48,437 nucleotides of DNA, taken from NCBI RefSeq assembly GCF_000368585.1, contig NZ_KB849557.1:101773-150209 (forward strand), in the 5' to 3' direction. The notes under the pieces were generated by a model, which did no database searches, was not told the origin of the DNA, and saw nothing but the letters and a program-made list of their open reading frames with translations. This DNA is from Acinetobacter venetianus RAG-1 = CIP 110063. Its GTDB lineage: Bacteria; Pseudomonadota; Gammaproteobacteria; Pseudomonadales; Moraxellaceae. The position numbers and the translations under genes were made by a program. This document shows, piece after piece, positions 47,588 to 48,437 of this stretch. Position 1 is the first letter of the stretch. Each line of letters starts with the position of its first letter.

Positions 47588-48058
47588 TTAATTATGCAAT
47601 CTAATTTCTCGTGGTAAAGGTAATTTTAGCTCAGCGAACACTTCTGGGCGTTGTAAATAAACTTGATATAAAAAATTTTTGATATCTAATAAAAATGCAT
47701 CAGGGGCAACAAGGAGGTTATTGCCTTCTGGTGTTAAGTCTAGAGATAAAATCGTATTGTTCTCTTTTAAAAAGGGAATCATCTTCTGTATTAGACTCAT
47801 TAATGATATTTCTTGGATTGAATAATTCGCCCAACTGTCTTTCATCAATAATTTAGCTAATCCCTTACTCTGCCAAATAGATAAGGCATGCTGACCTGAA
47901 GGTGTCGCACACAAAGCCCAACCATCGTGATACAAAGCAATCACTTGGCGTTGCATAACAATATTTTCTATAAACTGACGATAAGCATCTTTTGGAGATG
48001 TATTTGTGATTGTAGTTTGAGATTTCGACGCAGCCTTGCGTTGATATGGATTTCTCAT
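47588..48058 (-). CDS. DUF2750-family protein
   Basis: The 156-residue protein has a basic N-terminal tail (about 20 residues) and then the DUF2750 pattern: AYRQFIENIVMQRQVIALYH, DGWALCATPSGQHALSIW and a C-terminal LTPEGNNLLVAPDAFLLDI. Family function is unknown; it is a small soluble protein. The gene is upstream-adjacent to the two tRNA genes. Confidence 0.85.
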   Translation of the reverse strand: MRNPYQRKAASKSQTTITNTSPKDAYRQFIENIVMQRQVIALYHDGWALCATPSGQHALSIWQSKGLAKLLMKDSWANYSIQEISLMSLIQKMIPFLKENNTILSLDLTPEGNNLLVAPDAFLLDIKNFLYQVYLQRPEVFAELKLPLPREIRLHN

Positions 48059-48148
48059 AAATTACTTCAATATTAGAATCATTATTGACGCAAATAATAG
48101 AATAATTTCGATATGATTACAATGAATTGGGATTTTGAAGATAAGATA

Positions 48149-48224
48149 TGGTGGGCGCTGACGGGATCGAACCGCCGACATTCTGCTTGTAAGGCAGACG
48201 CTCTACCAACTGAGCTAAGCGCCC
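48149..48224 (-). tRNA. tRNA-Val (anticodon TAC)
   Basis: On the minus strand it reads GGGCGCTTAGCTCAGTTGG and so on, with acceptor arms GGGCGCT/AGCGCCC, anticodon stem TCTGC/GCAGA around CTTACAA, a TTCGATC loop and an encoded 3' CCA. The length is 76 nt. Confidence 0.97.
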
Positions 48225-48357
48225 TGAGCGAGTATAAACAAAGCGAAACTTTATTTAAGCACAAAAGGAAAAATTATTAACATCCCTAATGGCATCTCGT
48301 ATCAGAAATCAAGATACTTGTTAAAACTAATATTTTCCTGAAAAGGCATCAAGAAAA

Positions 48358-48434
48358 TGGCGCAGCGGACGGGGCTCGAACCCGCGACCCCCGGCGTGAC
48401 AGGCCGGTATTCTAACCAACTGAACTACCGCTGC
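48358..48434 (-). tRNA. tRNA-Asp (anticodon GTC)
   Basis: On the minus strand it starts GCAGCGGTAGTTCAGTTGG, with acceptor arms GCAGCGG/CCGCTGC, anticodon loop CTGTCAC and TTCGAGC loop, and an encoded 3' CCA. The length is 77 nt. It closely resembles E. coli tRNA-Asp. Confidence 0.97.
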
Positions 48435-48437
48435 ACT

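Noticed and set aside
48082..48264. Short minus-strand frame across the tRNA-Val gene
   Set aside because: It is the tRNA sequence read as protein.

Overview
The window looks like chromosomal DNA of an Acinetobacter species. The clearest marker is a wax ester synthase/diacylglycerol acyltransferase at 12441-13826 that closely resembles the A. baylyi ADP1 enzyme. A DcaP-type porin, a ThrH-type phosphatase, a GatCAB operon next to mreBCD-maf-rng, a CRISPR repeat of the Acinetobacter type I-F form and overall AT-rich DNA agree with this. The species cannot be decided from the sequence alone.

Layout. 1-514 is the leader-distal end of a type I-F CRISPR array with no cas genes in view. 551-5022 holds four minus-strand genes: a ferritin-like metal hydrolase, a PAP2 phosphatase, a porin and a citrate transporter. 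After an AT-rich gap come an aldehyde dehydrogenase and two tandem FadL-type outer-membrane proteins (5716-10647). Next are thrH, cysH and the wax ester synthase, then a core block: a small protein gene, rng, maf, mreD, mreC and mreB on the minus strand, and divergent gatC-gatA-gatB on the plus strand. 22182-25421 is a BcgI-like type IIB restriction-modification locus. 25459-28866 carries four secreted proteins of unknown function. A LysR regulator faces a split chromate transporter (28856-30965). The rest is mostly transport and envelope genes: sbmA, a patatin lipoprotein, an AGCS symporter, gltS, dcaP, a nitroreductase, a Bcr/CflA efflux pump, a YccS-like protein, a YcxB-like protein, a SUFU/YqcF-like protein, a PepSY-flavodoxin reductase, a YdcF-like protein and a DUF2750 protein. 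The window ends with tRNA-Val and tRNA-Asp.

How the genes work together. The aldehyde dehydrogenase and FadL-type porins fit uptake and oxidation of hydrophobic long-chain or aromatic compounds, and the nearby wax ester synthase stores the resulting acyl chains. The mreBCD-maf-rng block and gatCAB are housekeeping. The CRISPR array and the restriction-modification locus are the two defence elements.

The most notable observation is at the junction of the restriction-modification genes. The endonuclease/methylase gene ends in a G_GGA_AAG heptamer directly followed by its stop codon, a 7-nt spacer and a perfect 9-bp stem. The specificity gene is open in the -1 frame from this point and has no ATG, GTG or TTG start that would keep its conserved N-terminus. 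This is the arrangement expected of programmed -1 ribosomal frameshifting, which would make both a free A subunit and an A-B fusion. An ancestral fusion gene broken by an indel remains the main alternative.
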